Shown here one piece after another: positions 32,966 through 41,002 of a stretch of DNA of 64,000 bases. Origin of the DNA: Sphingomonas echinoides ATCC 14820 (GTDB taxonomy: Bacteria; Pseudomonadota; Alphaproteobacteria; Sphingomonadales; Sphingomonadaceae); NCBI RefSeq assembly GCF_000241465.1, contig NZ_JH584235.1:1908723-1972722 (forward strand), given 5' to 3'. The notes beneath the pieces were generated by a model. The model saw nothing but the letters and a program-made list of their open reading frames with translations. It was not told where the DNA came from and ran no database searches. A program made the translations under genes and the position numbers. Position 1 is the stretch's first letter; every line of letters starts with the position of its first letter.

Positions 32966-35900
32966 GCTCGGGCTGGCGAGCCTGCTCGCCATTGCCATCG
33001 CGACACCCGTTTGCGCGCAGGATGCCAATGGCCTGTTGTTCCGCGTCTCCGCCGACAAGAGCCTGACCGCAGACGTTGCCGCAGGCGATCCCGTGCCCAA
33101 TTTCCGCAGCGGTGTCAGCGTCGTGCCCGATGGCGCGATCGGCGGCGCGGCGCGCTGGGCCGATGATGGCTATGTCGCGTGGAAGGCACCCGGCAATATG
33201 CGCGCGCAGCGCGGCACGCTCAGCTTCTTCTGGCGACCACGCGAACCGCTCGGCGTCGCGCCCTTCGTGATCTTCCGCGCGGGCTTTGCCGATCACAGCA
33301 GTTGGGACATGGCCTTCCTGCGGATCGACTGGAACGGCCACGGCTTCGACGCCTTCGTCACCGACGCCAACCTGTCGCGCATCCGCGTCTCCTGGACGAT
33401 CGACAGCACGCCCGCCGCCGATGCGTGGAAGCACATCGCCTTCGCCTGGGATGAGACCAAGGGCGTTCGGCTCTTCGTCGATGGCCGCGAAGTCGCGCGC
33501 AAGGATCAGGTCGTCGATCTCGATTCGGGGCTCGATCAGTTCGGCCTCGCCGGGCGCGTGCTATCCCCCCACCAAGTGCAGAGCCGCTACCATTTCATGC
33601 GCGGCAGCGATCTCGACGAGATTCGCGTGTACGACCGGATGCTGGCCGCCAGCGACATGGCCGCCTTGGCCGACAAGCGTGATCCGGCCCCCGCCCCTTC
33701 CGAGGACGCCCCCGCCCGCCGCACCGCCTGGCTGCACCGTTATGGCTGGGACACAGGCGTGCCGCCCGTGCTCGATGCCCCCGTCACCACCGTGCGCAAG
33801 GTAGAGTTCGCCGACGCCAAGGATTTGAAGGAATGGATGTGGAAGGGCGTCGACGGCATCGCCGAGACGACCTGGCCCGGCGTCTATAACCGCTCCAAAC
33901 TGCCCGGCCGCGACGATTATTTCGAGCTGCCCGACTGGAACGTCTATGTCGAAGGCGGCAAGCGCTATGACCTGACCGTGCCGCCCGGCGAACGCTTCAA
34001 CCGCGTTGAAATTCGCGGCGCGGCTTATGGATCGCTGCTATGGTCGGACGGTGGACAAACCACAACGCTCGCCACCCGCGCGCAAGGCACCGTCCGCAGC
34101 GTCAGCGCGATACCCGAGCGGCAAGGCGGCACGCTCAGCTTCGTCAACACGGTGCAGGAGCAGCCGATCCAGGAGCTATGGGCCTATGACGTGAGGCCGG
34201 GCGCGGAACCGGCGGGATCGTTCAAACTCTCCTACACCGTGGACGCCACCGCCTCGACCCGGATCGCCGCGCTCGCCACCCTCGAATCCTTCATCGCTGG
34301 TCGGTATGCCCCCGATGAGCGCAGCATGGTCGTCGCCTTGCCCAGCTCCGGCATCAAGGCGGCGGTCGGCGCCGCGGCAGCGGGGGCGGGCGCGCCAGCG
34401 CAGACACGGACGCGCGGCCTGCCGATCGTCCACATCCTGATCCCGGCGAGCCTGGGCGATGCCTATGCCGACAAGCCGCTGGCGCGCGCCTTCGATTATG
34501 GCTGGCAGAATCTGCATGACGGGCTCGATGGCATCGCGATCGACCTGCCCGCGCTTAAGGGAAGCGGCGCGATCCCGCTCAACCTCCGCGTCAAGGACCC
34601 GATCTGGCCCGCGCGCGACCTGATCGACCTGTCGGTCAGCGTGCCGGCAGGCACGCCGCGCACGCTGTGGCTCGATCTGCGCGACCGCATCCTGTCGAAT
34701 GACAGCCTCTATCTCAGCATCGCCTCGGCCCTGCCCAGCTTCGATGCCGCCGCGCTCAACGGTGCGAAAATCCGTTTGGTGTTCAAGGATCGTGCGGCGG
34801 CGCTGCCCGAACATATCGCCGACCGGCTCAACCAGGTGAAGGACAATTGGGGCTTTCTGGTCGAGGAGCATACCGCCTCCAAGCGCGAAGCGCTCTATGC
34901 GCGCCTGTTCGGCGATATTACCGACCTGCTGCGCGTCGACCCTGACAATGTGACGGCCCGCCAATATTGGGCCGACATCAATTACCGCCCCGAAAACATG
35001 CCCACCGTCACCCAGCCGACCGCGCCACCCGGCGTGCCGCTCTGGGCGTTCCGCCAGCTTGAGGATTTGAAGCTGGTCCGCCAGTTCGTCACCTGGTGGA
35101 TCGACCATCGCCAGGTGCCTTATGGCGATTTTGGCGGCGGTATTTCCGATGATACCGATCTGACGCAGCAATGGCCCGGCCTCGCGCTGATGGGGGTCGA
35201 GCCTGACAAGATCAACGCCTCGCTGCGCGCCCTCGCCGATGCCGCATACAAAAACGGGATGCGGGTAAACGGCCTCGGCTATATCACGACCGACGAGCTT
35301 CACGCGTATGAGGAGGGGCTCAACTCGGATGCCGAGCGGCTCTATCTCAACTGGGGCGAACCGCGCTCGATCGAGCGGCTGATGACGACCACCAAGGCGC
35401 TGCAAGGCGTGATCCTGAAGAACCCGGCCGGCCATCTGCATTTCGCGAGCAATTGGTATGGCGGGCGCACGATGTACCGCGAGGGGGCGTGGGAATGGCA
35501 GAAACCCTATAGCTTCACCGTGCTGCACGCGCCGATCCTGCTCGGCCTGTATAATGGCAGCGCACCCGCGCGCGCCCTGGTGACCGGCGTGATCGACGGC
35601 TGGATGGCGCACGGCAAACAGGGTGCCGATGGCGCGTGGTCCTACCCCAATGAGATCAACTGGCGCAGCGATGCCGAGCGCGTTGGCGATGGTGGCGGGG
35701 TGAGCACGCCGCTCCAGGCAAGCTGGGCGGCATGGCGCTTTACCGGCGACGCCAAATATCTGCGCCCGATCGAGGCGCGCGTCGCCAAAAGTCCGGCGGG
35801 GCTGGCGGAATTCAACGAAAACGCCTTCACCGCCTTGCCCGATGGAGCGGCACTGGGCGCGCGTGCGGCAAAGAGCGAGGAGCCGTTCGGACGCTATGCC

Positions 35901-36713
35901 GCCTGGTCGGCGACGGGTGACCTCGCCGTGCTGGCCACGCTGCACGGCGAGGCGATCGCCGACAAGATGCAGCACATGGCGATGTACACCGAAGGCCATT
36001 GGTGGAGCGACCGCGTCGAACAGCCGAGCGACATCCTCCAGCGCGAACGGCTCGGCGGCATCGCGTTGAAGCGCAACCAGACCTGGCCCGGCAATACGGT
36101 AAGCTGGCGTTTTGCCACGCCGGGTGCTGCCGAACAGGTCGCGATCCTGCTGCCCGGTGCGACGCGCGACCGCTTCCGCGTGATTGCCTATAACACCAGC
36201 GACCGCCCGCAAGCCGCGACGATGACGGCGTGGAACGTCACCGCCGGAAGCTGGTCGATGACGGTCGCACGCGGCGCGGTGTCGTCGCCCATAACGATCC
36301 CGCTCGAGCGCAGTGCCGCGATCCCGCTGACCTTCGCGCCCGGCGAAACCGTGCTGGACTTTGCGCTGGTGGCACCCGCCACCCCGGTGGAGACCCGCCC
36401 TGACCTCGGTATCGGTCGCGACGATGTGGCCGTTGCGGGGCAGCGCGTCACGGTCACCGTCCATAGCCTGGGCGCGGTGCCGACACCGGCGGGGCGCGTG
36501 GCGCTGTGGCAGGGAAACCGCGTGATCGCCACCGCCCCGGTGCCGCCGCTCCCCGCGCCAAGCGACCTCACTCCCAAAACCGCGCGCGTGACGCTGGCCG
36601 TGCCCGCAGGCATCGATCCCGAACACCTGCTCGTGCGCGTCGAACAGGGCGATGGCACCGCCGAAGTCACCCAGCAGAACAACGCCGTCGCCATCGCCGA
36701 TCGCACGCCATGA
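32955..36713 (+). CDS. Large secreted LamG/CARDB protein, candidate new carbohydrate-active enzyme
   Basis: About 1,252 residues, unrecognised as a whole. A signal peptide ends at VCAQ (about residue 22). Residues about 25-230 form a LamG/concanavalin-like beta-sandwich (GTLSFFWRPRE, WKHIAFAWDETKGVRLFVDG, LDEIRVYDRML). The middle, about 690-1030, has regularly spaced aromatic and charged helices (WAFRQLEDLKLVRQFVTWWI, YGDFGGGISDDTDLTQQWPG, NWYGGRTMYREGAWEW), suggesting an alpha/alpha toroid as in many lyases and hydrolases. The last 100 residues look like a CARDB Ig-like domain ending TQQNNAVAIA. It overlaps the permease gene; a GTG two codons upstream is an alternative start. Position in a regulon with kduI suggests a uronate lyase or hydrolase; inference. 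Confidence 0.8.
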   Translation: MRCKLGLASLLAIAIATPVCAQDANGLLFRVSADKSLTADVAAGDPVPNFRSGVSVVPDGAIGGAARWADDGYVAWKAPGNMRAQRGTLSFFWRPREPLGVAPFVIFRAGFADHSSWDMAFLRIDWNGHGFDAFVTDANLSRIRVSWTIDSTPAADAWKHIAFAWDETKGVRLFVDGREVARKDQVVDLDSGLDQFGLAGRVLSPHQVQSRYHFMRGSDLDEIRVYDRMLAASDMAALADKRDPAPAPSEDAPARRTAWLHRYGWDTGVPPVLDAPVTTVRKVEFADAKDLKEWMWKGVDGIAETTWPGVYNRSKLPGRDDYFELPDWNVYVEGGKRYDLTVPPGERFNRVEIRGAAYGSLLWSDGGQTTTLATRAQGTVRSVSAIPERQGGTLSFVNTVQEQPIQELWAYDVRPGAEPAGSFKLSYTVDATASTRIAALATLESFIAGRYAPDERSMVVALPSSGIKAAVGAAAAGAGAPAQTRTRGLPIVHILIPASLGDAYADKPLARAFDYGWQNLHDGLDGIAIDLPALKGSGAIPLNLRVKDPIWPARDLIDLSVSVPAGTPRTLWLDLRDRILSNDSLYLSIASALPSFDAAALNGAKIRLVFKDRAAALPEHIADRLNQVKDNWGFLVEEHTASKREALYARLFGDITDLLRVDPDNVTARQYWADINYRPENMPTVTQPTAPPGVPLWAFRQLEDLKLVRQFVTWWIDHRQVPYGDFGGGISDDTDLTQQWPGLALMGVEPDKINASLRALADAAYKNGMRVNGLGYITTDELHAYEEGLNSDAERLYLNWGEPRSIERLMTTTKALQGVILKNPAGHLHFASNWYGGRTMYREGAWEWQKPYSFTVLHAPILLGLYNGSAPARALVTGVIDGWMAHGKQGADGAWSYPNEINWRSDAERVGDGGGVSTPLQASWAAWRFTGDAKYLRPIEARVAKSPAGLAEFNENAFTALPDGAALGARAAKSEEPFGRYAAWSATGDLAVLATLHGEAIADKMQHMAMYTEGHWWSDRVEQPSDILQRERLGGIALKRNQTWPGNTVSWRFATPGAAEQVAILLPGATRDRFRVIAYNTSDRPQAATMTAWNVTAGSWSMTVARGAVSSPITIPLERSAAIPLTFAPGETVLDFALVAPATPVETRPDLGIGRDDVAVAGQRVTVTVHSLGAVPTPAGRVALWQGNRVIATAPVPPLPAPSDLTPKTARVTLAVPAGIDPEHLLVRVEQGDGTAEVTQQNNAVAIADRTP

Positions 36714-37930
36714 CGACGCGGCGGGCGCTGCTCGCCGGGGGCGCGGCGCTGGCGCTCGCCAGCGGTGTGCGGGCCTCCTCCCCTGCGCCCTTGCGCGCCG
36801 CGCTCGATGCGGCGGCGGCGATGCCGCACGATCCGGGGGCAGCGCTGGCGCTGCTGGCGGGATTTGACCGGAAGGGCCTGCCCCTCGCCGCGCAGCTCGA
36901 CCTCGACACCGCCCGCGCCGGGCTGGCGATCGACGGTGAGATTGTGCGGCGGTTCGCGGTCGACCCGCGCGCCAAGGGGCCACCGCGCAACCCGGAGCAC
37001 GCCCTCCTGCTGCTCCGCCGCAAGTTCGGCGATGACCTCGATCCGCGCGCGCTCGAGGGCCAACTGGAGACCGAACGCCGCCGCTGCGCCGCCCGCGCCG
37101 ATGCGCTGTTCGCGCGACTGGGGGTGGCGGGGGCCACCACCGGCGCGCGCTTCTCCGCTTTGTGGCGCGACCCGCGCCAGGCTTATGCCAGCCCCGACGC
37201 CGCTGTGGCCGATATGAACCGCTGGCTGGCCGTGATGCGCGCGCATGTCCCGGCCCTGGTCGGCGCGGTGCCGCCCTGGTGCCTGAACGTCGCCGCCAAT
37301 CCGCCAACCGCCGCCGACCGCACCGCCGCCCATTACGGCTATCGCACGCTACCCACGCCCACGCAGCCCGGCGGCTATGTGCCCGATCTTCAGCGCCTCG
37401 CCGATCGCCCGGCGTTCACGCTGCCGAGCGTCGTCGCGCACGAATTGCTCCCCGGCCATATGGTGCAACTGCCGCTGGAGGCCGCTGCCGATCCGCACCC
37501 GCTGCGGCTCGATTATGCGCCGGGCTTTGCCGAAGGGTGGGCGATTTATACCGAACGCCGTGTTGCCGATGCGGGCTTCTACGCCGCCGATCCGCTGGCC
37601 GCACTCGGTTATCTCCATTGGCGGCTGTTCCGCATCGGGCGCGCGCTGGTCGATCTCGCTATCCATCTGCACGGCCTGTCGCTGCCCGAGGCACGCGCGC
37701 GGCTGGTCGCCTGGCAGGGCGAACCCGCGTATTTCGCGCCGTTCGACGCCGATCTCGCGCGGATCGTGCAGGAGCCGATGACGCGCGCTGCAGAAATGCT
37801 GTTCGCGCTCGCCATCGAAGACAGCGCGCGCGGGCGATCGGGCACGGCGCTGGCCCGCTATCACCATCTGCTGCTCGATCACGGTCGGATGCGCAGCGGC
37901 GCACTGGCGCGCCGCGCCCGGAGGGTTTGA
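36710..37930 (+). CDS. DUF885 family protein, short metallopeptidase-like form
   Basis: A 406-residue protein with an RR-containing signal (TTRRALLAGGAALALASGVRA, probable Tat). The DUF885 signature is present: VAHELLPGHMVQL (residues about 241-253; His, Glu, His as possible zinc ligands) and PGFAEGWAIYTE (third ligand Glu) about 30 residues later. DUF885 proteins are usually near 550-600 residues; this one is shorter at the N-terminal side. They are classed as putative metallopeptidases, but no substrate is known for this type. It overlaps the LamG gene by ATGA and the GH43 gene by one base, so the three are co-translated. Confidence 0.83.
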   Translation: MTTRRALLAGGAALALASGVRASSPAPLRAALDAAAAMPHDPGAALALLAGFDRKGLPLAAQLDLDTARAGLAIDGEIVRRFAVDPRAKGPPRNPEHALLLLRRKFGDDLDPRALEGQLETERRRCAARADALFARLGVAGATTGARFSALWRDPRQAYASPDAAVADMNRWLAVMRAHVPALVGAVPPWCLNVAANPPTAADRTAAHYGYRTLPTPTQPGGYVPDLQRLADRPAFTLPSVVAHELLPGHMVQLPLEAAADPHPLRLDYAPGFAEGWAIYTERRVADAGFYAADPLAALGYLHWRLFRIGRALVDLAIHLHGLSLPEARARLVAWQGEPAYFAPFDADLARIVQEPMTRAAEMLFALAIEDSARGRSGTALARYHHLLLDHGRMRSGALARRARRV

Positions 37931-39513
37931 TGCGCCTCACGCGCCGCGACGCGCTCGCCGCCGCTGGCGGCAGCGCTGCATTGCTGCTCCCCACCAGCAC
38001 CGCCGCCGCACCCGACACCCCCGCCGCGTATCGGCGCGAGCTGGACCAGCAACGCATCGCCGATCTTGGCGACGGGCGCTTCCTCAATCCCGTGCTGTCG
38101 GGCGATCGGCCCGACCCCGCCATCCTGAAAGACGGGCAGGACTATTACCTGACCTTCTCCAGCTTCGATTCCTATCCCGGCCTGATCCTGTGGCATTCGC
38201 GCGATCTGGTGAACTGGCGGCCGATCGGCCCCGCGCTCCACCGCAACATCGGCTCGGTCTGGGCGGTGAGCCTCGCCAAGCATGACGGGCGCTATTTCCT
38301 CTATATCCCGACCAAAGCCTCGCCCAATTCGATCTGGGTGATCCATGCCGATCGCATCGAAGGGCCGTGGAGCGAGCCGATCGATCTCGGCCTGCACGCG
38401 CATATCGATCCGTGCCATGTCGTCGGCGAGGACGGCTCGCGCTGGCTGTTCCTGTCGGGCGGCGACCGCGTGCGCCTGTCCGCCGATGGCCTGTCGACCG
38501 TCGGCACGCCCGAACATGTCTATGATCCGTGGCGGTATCCGAGCGACTGGGTGGTCGAGGGTTTCTCGCCCGAAGGCCCCAAGATCGTCCGCCACGGCGG
38601 CTATTTCTACCTCATCACCGCCGTCGGCGGCACCGCCGGGCCACCGACCGGCCATATGGTGATCGCCGCCCGCGCACGCTCGATCCACGGGCCGTGGGAA
38701 GACTGCCCCGCCAACCCGCTGGTGCGCACGCGCGACCGGTCCGAGCGCTGGTGGTCGCGCGGTCACGCCTCGCTGGTCGAAGGGCCGGCGGGTGACTGGT
38801 GGGCGCTCTATCACGGCTATGAGAAGGACTATTGGACGCTCGGGCGGCAGACGCTGCTCGATCCCGTCGCCTGGACCGCCGATGGCTGGTTCAAAATGAC
38901 CGGCGGTGATCTGTCGCGCCCGCTCGCCAAGCCCAGGGGCGGCAGCGCGGTGCCGCACGGCATGGCGCTGTCCGACGATTTCCAGACGCTCGCGCTCGGC
39001 ACCCGCTGGAGCTTCTTCCGCCCGCGCCCGAACGAGGCCGATCGCCTGTCGCTCGCCAACCGCACGCTGACGCTCACCGCCAGCGGTACCGCACCGGTCG
39101 ATTCGGCACCCTTGCTGTTGATCGCGGGCGACACCGGCTATCGCTTCGACTGCGACATCGAAATCGATCCCGGCACCACCGCCGGGCTTATCCTCTTTTA
39201 TGACGACAAACTCTATTGCGGCCTCGGCTTCGATCAGCAGCGCTTCGTCACGCATCAATATGGGCAGGAGCGCGGTCGCCCGCATAATCCGCACGGGCGC
39301 CAAATGCGGCTGCGCGTCACCAATGATCGCCACATCGTCACCTTCGATACCAGTGGCGATGGCGGACGCCATTGGACGCGCTTCGATCGCGGGATGGAAG
39401 TGTCGGGCTATCACCACAATGTGCGTGGCGGCTTCCTGATGCTCAGGCCCGGCCTTTATGCAGCGGGCACCGGTACCGCGCGCTTTCGCGACTTCCGGTT
39501 TACCGCGCTCTAA
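37930..39513 (+). CDS. Glycoside hydrolase family 43-type enzyme with C-terminal beta-sandwich
   Basis: A 527-residue exported enzyme with a Tat-like signal (TRRDALAAAGGSAALLLP). The five-bladed propeller of GH43 shows LSGDRPDPAILKDG (general base Asp), HIDPCHV, and FSPEGPKI (general acid Glu), then the repeated blade pattern. From about residue 350 a beta-sandwich follows (DDFQTLALGTRWSFF, then LFYDDKLYCGLGFD), as in GH43 enzymes with a DUF1349-like module. Expected to cleave arabinosyl, xylosyl or galactosyl side chains. It is the last gene of the FAH-MFS-LamG-DUF885-GH43 operon, consistent with attack on a branched uronate polysaccharide. Confidence 0.9.
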   Translation: MRLTRRDALAAAGGSAALLLPTSTAAAPDTPAAYRRELDQQRIADLGDGRFLNPVLSGDRPDPAILKDGQDYYLTFSSFDSYPGLILWHSRDLVNWRPIGPALHRNIGSVWAVSLAKHDGRYFLYIPTKASPNSIWVIHADRIEGPWSEPIDLGLHAHIDPCHVVGEDGSRWLFLSGGDRVRLSADGLSTVGTPEHVYDPWRYPSDWVVEGFSPEGPKIVRHGGYFYLITAVGGTAGPPTGHMVIAARARSIHGPWEDCPANPLVRTRDRSERWWSRGHASLVEGPAGDWWALYHGYEKDYWTLGRQTLLDPVAWTADGWFKMTGGDLSRPLAKPRGGSAVPHGMALSDDFQTLALGTRWSFFRPRPNEADRLSLANRTLTLTASGTAPVDSAPLLLIAGDTGYRFDCDIEIDPGTTAGLILFYDDKLYCGLGFDQQRFVTHQYGQERGRPHNPHGRQMRLRVTNDRHIVTFDTSGDGGRHWTRFDRGMEVSGYHHNVRGGFLMLRPGLYAAGTGTARFRDFRFTAL

Positions 39514-39639
39514 ACCGCTCTGGACGGAGGAGCGAAAGCGCGACCGGGCCGTCGGCGGTGTCAATTTTTCTGGACAGTCATGGCACGATAGTGTCGAATG
39601 TGCGTTCGGGAGAGTCGATAAAAAGCAGGAGCAGGACTG

Positions 39640-40188
39640 ATGCAAACAGGACCCATCAAGCGTCTCGGCCGCGTGACCTTTGGCGTGGCATGCGCCACCC
39701 TCGCGCTCACGGCCTGCGCCAAGAAAGCCGAAAGCGACAGCAGCACGACGACGACCACCACCACTGCCGCGACGACCACGCCAGCCGCCGCACCCGCAGC
39801 GGAACCGGCAGCGCCAAAGCCTGCCGCCGTCGCCGCCGACAATACCGACACCATCGCCGGGGTGAAGCTCGCCGCCTATACCGGCGACGCCAAGAAGGGC
39901 GAGACCGACTTTATCACGTGCAAGACGTGCCACGCGATCGAAGCCGGCGTGAACAAGATCGGGCCATCGCTGCACGGCGTGGTTGGCCGCAAGGCCGGCA
40001 GCATTCCGGGCTTTACCTATTCGACCGCCAACAAGAATAGCGGCATCACCTGGACTGAGGAAAAGCTGTTCCAATATCTGGAAAATCCGCAGCGCGTTGT
40101 GCCCGGCACCAAGATGACCTTCGCCGGGTGGCCAACCGATCCGCAAAAGCGCGCCGATGTGATCGCCTATCTCAAGAGCAATTCCTGA
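39640..40188 (+). CDS. Lipoprotein-anchored class I cytochrome c (c2-like)
   Basis: A 182-residue cytochrome. The N-terminus has a lipobox LTAC (Cys26), so the protein is probably lipid-anchored, followed by a 40-residue Thr/Ala/Pro/Lys-rich flexible linker. The haem domain has CKTCH and a Met ligand in GTKMTFAGW, with the c2/mitochondrial-type stretch KIGPSLHGVVGRKAGSIPGFTYS. Next to photosynthesis genes, it could carry electrons from the cytochrome bc1 complex to the reaction centre while tethered to a membrane; this role is inferred from position. It has its own ribosome binding site and a strong terminator. Confidence 0.88.
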   Translation: MQTGPIKRLGRVTFGVACATLALTACAKKAESDSSTTTTTTTAATTTPAAAPAAEPAAPKPAAVAADNTDTIAGVKLAAYTGDAKKGETDFITCKTCHAIEAGVNKIGPSLHGVVGRKAGSIPGFTYSTANKNSGITWTEEKLFQYLENPQRVVPGTKMTFAGWPTDPQKRADVIAYLKSNS

Positions 40189-40211
40189 ACCCTGCGCGCG
40201 CGATCAACCCG

Positions 40212-40239
40212 AGGCCCGGCAGCGATGCCGGGCCTTTTT
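40212..40239 (+). terminator. Intrinsic terminator after cytochrome c gene
   Basis: AGGCCCGGC (40212-40220) and GCCGGGCCT (40227-40235) form a perfect nine-base stem with a six-base loop, followed by four or five T. A textbook rho-independent terminator, 24 bases after the cytochrome stop codon, facing the convergent bchP-tspO transcript. Confidence 0.9.
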
Positions 40240-40562
40240 CATGCGCGACGGCTACGCACCAGATCCGCGACATGCACCGGAAAGGACGCCGCAAGTGGCA
40301 ACGCGACCCACGGCCATGGCATCCCGGTCAAGGCCGCGCGCACCGCAAGCACCATGCACGCCCCCGGCACCAGCCGCAGCGCAACCGCAACGGCCGACCA
40401 GCCACGCGACCGCATCAGCCAGCCCCCTTCCAGCAGCAGGATCACAAGAATGATGTCGACCGCATGGCCCTGCGCGAACAGCCATGTGGCCAGCGGGTTC
40501 AGCCGAACGGTCCGTTCAGCCGGACGATCGTCATGTTGAGATAGCCTGCAAAGGTCACCCAT
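40239..40562 (-). CDS. Small membrane protein overlapping tspO
   Basis: An open frame whose last 80 residues look like a real membrane protein: NPLATWLFAQGHAVDIILVILLLEGGWLM, then two more hydrophobic stretches and a basic end (DLVRSRRA). No usable ATG or GTG lies just before this part; the first candidate ATG (40562) is inside tspO and gives a 64-base overlap. Either the start is internal to tspO, a rare CTG is used, or the two were once separate genes. I do not recognise the family. It is the last possible gene of the bchG-bchP-tspO transcript. Confidence 0.5.
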   Translation of the reverse strand: MGDLCRLSQHDDRPAERTVRLNPLATWLFAQGHAVDIILVILLLEGGWLMRSRGWSAVAVALRLVPGACMVLAVRAALTGMPWPWVALPLAASFPVHVADLVRSRRA

Positions 40563-41002
40563 CCCAGATAGGGGAGCAACAACAGCCCGGCAGACATTGA
40601 GCGCGGCCACACCAGATAAATCCAGACCGCGATCGACACCCACAGGCCGACCACCTCGACCGCCGCCCAATCCGGCCGATGCAGGCGAAAGAACAAAAAG
40701 CTCCACAGGATATTGAGAAAGCCGTTGAGCGCGAACAGCCCGATCATCCAGTCCGCGCCCGATCGATCGGGCATTGCGCGCCACCCCGTCACCGCCGCCA
40801 TCGCCGTGCACACATAGATGGCGGTCCAGGCGACGCTATAGGCCGCCTCGGGCGGGGCCCAGCGCGGCTGGAGCAGGGTGCGATACCAGGGCCCGACTTC
40901 GGTAATCGTCGATCCCATCACCGCGACGACCAGAGCCATCAGGGCGGCAATGACAATCGGCAACCCCCAGGAGCGATGCAGCATGGGTGCCCCCGCCCTC
41001 AC
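40499..41002 (-). CDS. tspO: TspO/MBR family tryptophan-rich sensory protein
   Basis: A 167-residue five-helix protein with TspO hallmarks: WYRTLLQPRWAPPEAAYSVAWTAIY after helix 1, FALNGFLNILWSFLFF, and PYLGWVTFAGYLNMTIVRLN at the end. TspO binds porphyrins and cholesterol-like molecules, and in Rhodobacter sphaeroides it modulates photosynthesis-gene expression in response to oxygen, so its place here fits. It starts with a GTG overlapping the bchP stop (GTGA), showing translational coupling; an ATG six codons further on is also possible. Confidence 0.93.
   Translation of the reverse strand: MRAGAPMLHRSWGLPIVIAALMALVVAVMGSTITEVGPWYRTLLQPRWAPPEAAYSVAWTAIYVCTAMAAVTGWRAMPDRSGADWMIGLFALNGFLNILWSFLFFRLHRPDWAAVEVVGLWVSIAVWIYLVWPRSMSAGLLLLPYLGWVTFAGYLNMTIVRLNGPFG

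Noticed and set aside
34176-37307. A 1,043-codon minus-strand open frame opposite the LamG, DUF885 genes
   Set aside because: It is Arg/Ala/Gly-rich low-complexity sequence mirroring the plus-strand genes, a common artefact of high GC; the plus-strand frames have recognisable domains and signals.
39573-39596. GACA...TGTC inverted pair upstream of the cytochrome gene as a PpsR site
   Set aside because: The spacing and orientation (GACA-N15-TGTC) do not match TGT-N12-ACA or the 18-base form seen at bchF and bchG.
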